DNA of 64,000 nt from Algibacter_G agarivorans (GTDB lineage Bacteria > Bacteroidota > Bacteroidia > Flavobacteriales > Flavobacteriaceae), in assembly GCF_039543245.1 (NCBI RefSeq), contig NZ_BAABJJ010000044.1:239488-303487 (forward strand). Direction: 5' to 3'. Below the pieces are notes generated by a model. It searched no databases and had not been told where the DNA came from. It was given only the letters and a program-made list of their open reading frames with translations. A program made the position numbers and the translations under genes. Of the stretch, positions 62,176 to 64,000 are shown piece by piece; the stretch's first letter is position 1; each line of letters begins with the position of its first letter.

Positions 62176-63837
62176 ATGTTTGAAATTTCCCAATTAAAAG
62201 AAAAGAAACTCTCTGATTTACAAGAGATTGCAAAAAAACTGAGCGTTCCTAAATACCGTTCATTAAAAAAATTAGATTTAGTTTATCAAATACTAGATCA
62301 ACAAGCTGCTGATCCAACCGCAGTAAAAGCGGTGGTAACAACTGCAAATCCTACAGAGGCTAAGATAGACACAGACTCTAAACCAGTAGCTAGAAAACCT
62401 AGACAACGGGTTCAAAAACCTGTAAAAAACGCACCTGCAAAAACCGAAGAAAATCCGGTTGCAGAAAGCAAAACTGAAGTCGTTGAAAAAGTTGAAGCAA
62501 CTGAAGTAACTGAAGCAACTGAGACTGTTGAAGCAACAAAAAAACAAGCTAAACAAGGACCAAAACCTGTACATAAGCCAAACCCAAGACCACAAGGCGA
62601 TAACCCAAAAAAGCCTAATCCAAGACCACAAAGCAAAAGTCAACATAAAGGCCAAAAGAACGGTAATGTTGACAGTGGAAATAAAGATAGTAGAAACCGC
62701 TATCGTGAACCCGATTTTGAGTTTGATGCTATTATTGAAAGTGAAGGCGTATTAGACATCATGCAAGATGGTTATGGTTTTTTAAGATCTTCAGATTATA
62801 ATTATTTATCATCTCCCGATGATATTTATGTATCTCAATCACAAATAAGATTATTCGGTTTAAAAGTTGGAGATACGGTTTTAGGGAATGTGCGACCACC
62901 AAAAGAAGGCGAAAAATATTTTCCTTTAATAAAAGTGAGACGAATTAATGGTCAAAACCCAAATGTAGTAAGAGACCGTGTGTCTTTTGAGCATTTAACA
63001 CCATTATTTCCACAAGAAAAATTTAATTTAGCAGAACGTCAAAGTACAATTTCCACTAGAATTATGGATTTGTTCGCACCTATTGGTAAAGGACAACGTG
63101 GTATGATCGTATCGCAACCAAAAACTGGTAAAACCATGTTATTAAAGGATGTTGCTAATGCTATTGCAGCAAATCATCCTGAAGTATATCAAATGATTTT
63201 ATTAATTGATGAACGTCCTGAGGAAGTAACAGACATGCAACGTAATGTTCGTGGCGAAGTTATAGCTTCAACCTTTGATAAAGAGGCTCACGAGCACGTA
63301 AAAATTGCAAATATTGTTCTTGAAAAAGCAAAACGATTAGTAGAATGCGGACACGATGTAGTTATTCTTTTAGACTCCATTACGCGTTTAGCAAGAGCCT
63401 ATAATAGCGTGCAACCTGCATCTGGTAAGATATTAAGTGGTGGTGTTGATGCCAATGCATTACACAAACCTAAACGTTTCTTTGGTGCCGCCCGTAATAT
63501 TGAAAATGGAGGGTCATTAACCATTATCGCAACTGCACTTACAGAAACAGGTTCTAAAATGGATGAAGTGATTTTTGAAGAATTTAAAGGAACCGGTAAC
63601 ATGGAGCTTCAATTGGATAGAAAAATATCTAACCGTAGAATTTTCCCAGCTATCGACCTGACTTCTTCAAGTACACGTAGAGATGATATTCTTTTAGACC
63701 CTACAACCATGCAACGTATGTGGGTTATGCGTAAATACCTTGCGGATATGAATCCTGTTGAAGCTATGGAATTCATTAACGAGCGTTTCAAACAAACTAA
63801 AAATAACGAAGAGTTTTTAATCTCTATGAATGGTTAA
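62176..63837 (+). CDS. rho: transcription termination factor Rho
   Basis: The 553-residue hexameric RNA helicase ends transcription at rho-dependent sites. It has the Rho-N helical domain (1-45: KKLSDLQEIAKKLSVPKYRSLKK), then a long charged low-complexity insert at about 46-180 rich in Lys, Pro, Glu, Thr and Asn. The RNA-binding cold-shock-like domain (about 185-260: EGVLDIMQDGYGFLRSSDYNY) and the ATPase with Walker A PKTGKT (about 316) and Walker B VVILLDSITRLARAYN follow. The insert makes it larger than the roughly 420-residue E. coli protein, which is usual in Bacteroidota. A terminator follows. Confidence 0.97.
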   Translation: MFEISQLKEKKLSDLQEIAKKLSVPKYRSLKKLDLVYQILDQQAADPTAVKAVVTTANPTEAKIDTDSKPVARKPRQRVQKPVKNAPAKTEENPVAESKTEVVEKVEATEVTEATETVEATKKQAKQGPKPVHKPNPRPQGDNPKKPNPRPQSKSQHKGQKNGNVDSGNKDSRNRYREPDFEFDAIIESEGVLDIMQDGYGFLRSSDYNYLSSPDDIYVSQSQIRLFGLKVGDTVLGNVRPPKEGEKYFPLIKVRRINGQNPNVVRDRVSFEHLTPLFPQEKFNLAERQSTISTRIMDLFAPIGKGQRGMIVSQPKTGKTMLLKDVANAIAANHPEVYQMILLIDERPEEVTDMQRNVRGEVIASTFDKEAHEHVKIANIVLEKAKRLVECGHDVVILLDSITRLARAYNSVQPASGKILSGGVDANALHKPKRFFGAARNIENGGSLTIIATALTETGSKMDEVIFEEFKGTGNMELQLDRKISNRRIFPAIDLTSSSTRRDDILLDPTTMQRMWVMRKYLADMNPVEAMEFINERFKQTKNNEEFLISMNG

Positions 63838-63879
63838 GACCAACTCTTAGAACATACTAAACTAGACTAAACTAAATTC

Positions 63880-63918
63880 AAAAAAGTCTTAACTTTAAAA
63901 TGTTGAGGCTTTTTTTTG
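63880..63918 (+). terminator. rho-independent terminator after rho
   Basis: AAAAAGTCTTAAC and GTTGAGGCTTTTT pair through G-U bonds around TTTAAAAT, followed by a T-run. It is 43 bases past the stop. Beyond it to the window end no further feature is seen. Confidence 0.75.
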
Positions 63919-64000
63919 TGTTTAATATGGCACTTTCAGATGCACACAAATACTTGTAAATCAGCGATATAATTCGTAAATTAGAATAAACAAACCCCGA

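Noticed and set aside
61952..62233. 93-residue minus-strand frame upstream of rho
   Set aside because: It overlaps the rho start, has no recognisable domain and reads through promoter-like AT-rich DNA.
62293..62755. Several frames within the low-complexity part of rho
   Set aside because: They are shadows caused by the repetitive Lys/Glu/Thr/Pro codons of the Rho insert.

Overview
The window is chromosomal DNA from a member of the Bacteroidota, almost certainly a Flavobacteriaceae. The signs are AT-rich sequence, proteins ending in type IX secretion (T9SS) C-terminal sorting domains, a bacillithiol gene (bshC), a cyclophilin-FKBP fusion, TAnnTTTG-type -7 promoter boxes and lineage families such as DUF4293, DUF3810 and BT_3928. 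The genus cannot be fixed from sequence alone. Most of the window is ordinary housekeeping DNA with two accessory islands and an unusually rich set of small intergenic repeat elements.

Layout. 1-2.9 kb: a GNAT acetyltransferase cut by the window edge, a DinB/YfiT-type thiol transferase, a dual cyclophilin-FKBP prolyl isomerase and unknowns. 3.0-4.9 kb: a one-gene island carrying a PLD-type nuclease joined to helicase-associated repeats, bounded by short inverted repeats and followed by a decayed scrap of a DUF922 gene. 4.9-8.4 kb: a Tat-exported sulfite-oxidase-like molybdoenzyme, a membrane-anchored cytochrome c and a membrane hydroxylase, with a divergent multi-TM protein. 8.4-8.8 kb: two related 163-bp hairpin elements in opposite orientation. 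8.9-15.5 kb: DUF3820, DUF922, a LysM/PBP1-like protein, guaA, remnants of a PLP decarboxylase and bshC. 15.6-25.7 kb: a leftward cluster of cell-surface genes (beta-barrel protein, T9SS protein, tail-fibre-like protein, 1910-residue leucine-rich-repeat protein, lipoprotein). 26-29.3 kb: a CarboxypepD_reg protein, amtB and a P-II gene. 29.3-35.6 kb: an EEP-family membrane protein, a MoxR ATPase and three PpiC/SurA-type periplasmic chaperones. 36-39 kb: a methyltransferase remnant, rpsT, tRNA-Glu and proS. 39-49.6 kb: an outer-membrane FadL-like protein, folE, a four-helix-bundle gene, cysS, yidD, pepD, clpS and prmA. 49.8-64 kb: tpiA, a TlpA-like protein, an ABC permease, BT_3928, DUF1599, folP, cdaA, an ABC exporter, truA, a phosphoesterase, slyD-like, DUF4293 and rho.

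How genes work together. bshC and the DinB protein fit bacillithiol chemistry. The Moco enzyme and cytochrome c would pass electrons from sulfite to the respiratory chain. amtB and P-II form the usual ammonium-uptake pair, but this P-II lacks the uridylylation tyrosine. The parvulin trio probably serves outer-membrane protein folding. The surface cluster has short tandem motifs (TGGAC twice, 11 bp apart) upstream of two of its genes, which suggests shared control.

The strongest leads are the pair of 163-bp elements with equal length and core position but different, internally complementary arms; the cassette-like nuclease gene; the four-helix-bundle gene set between inverted copies of a repeat that recurs at other gene ends; and the duplicated roughly 125-bp element on both sides of the slyD-like gene. 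No CRISPR array, complete insertion sequence, prophage or rRNA gene was seen.
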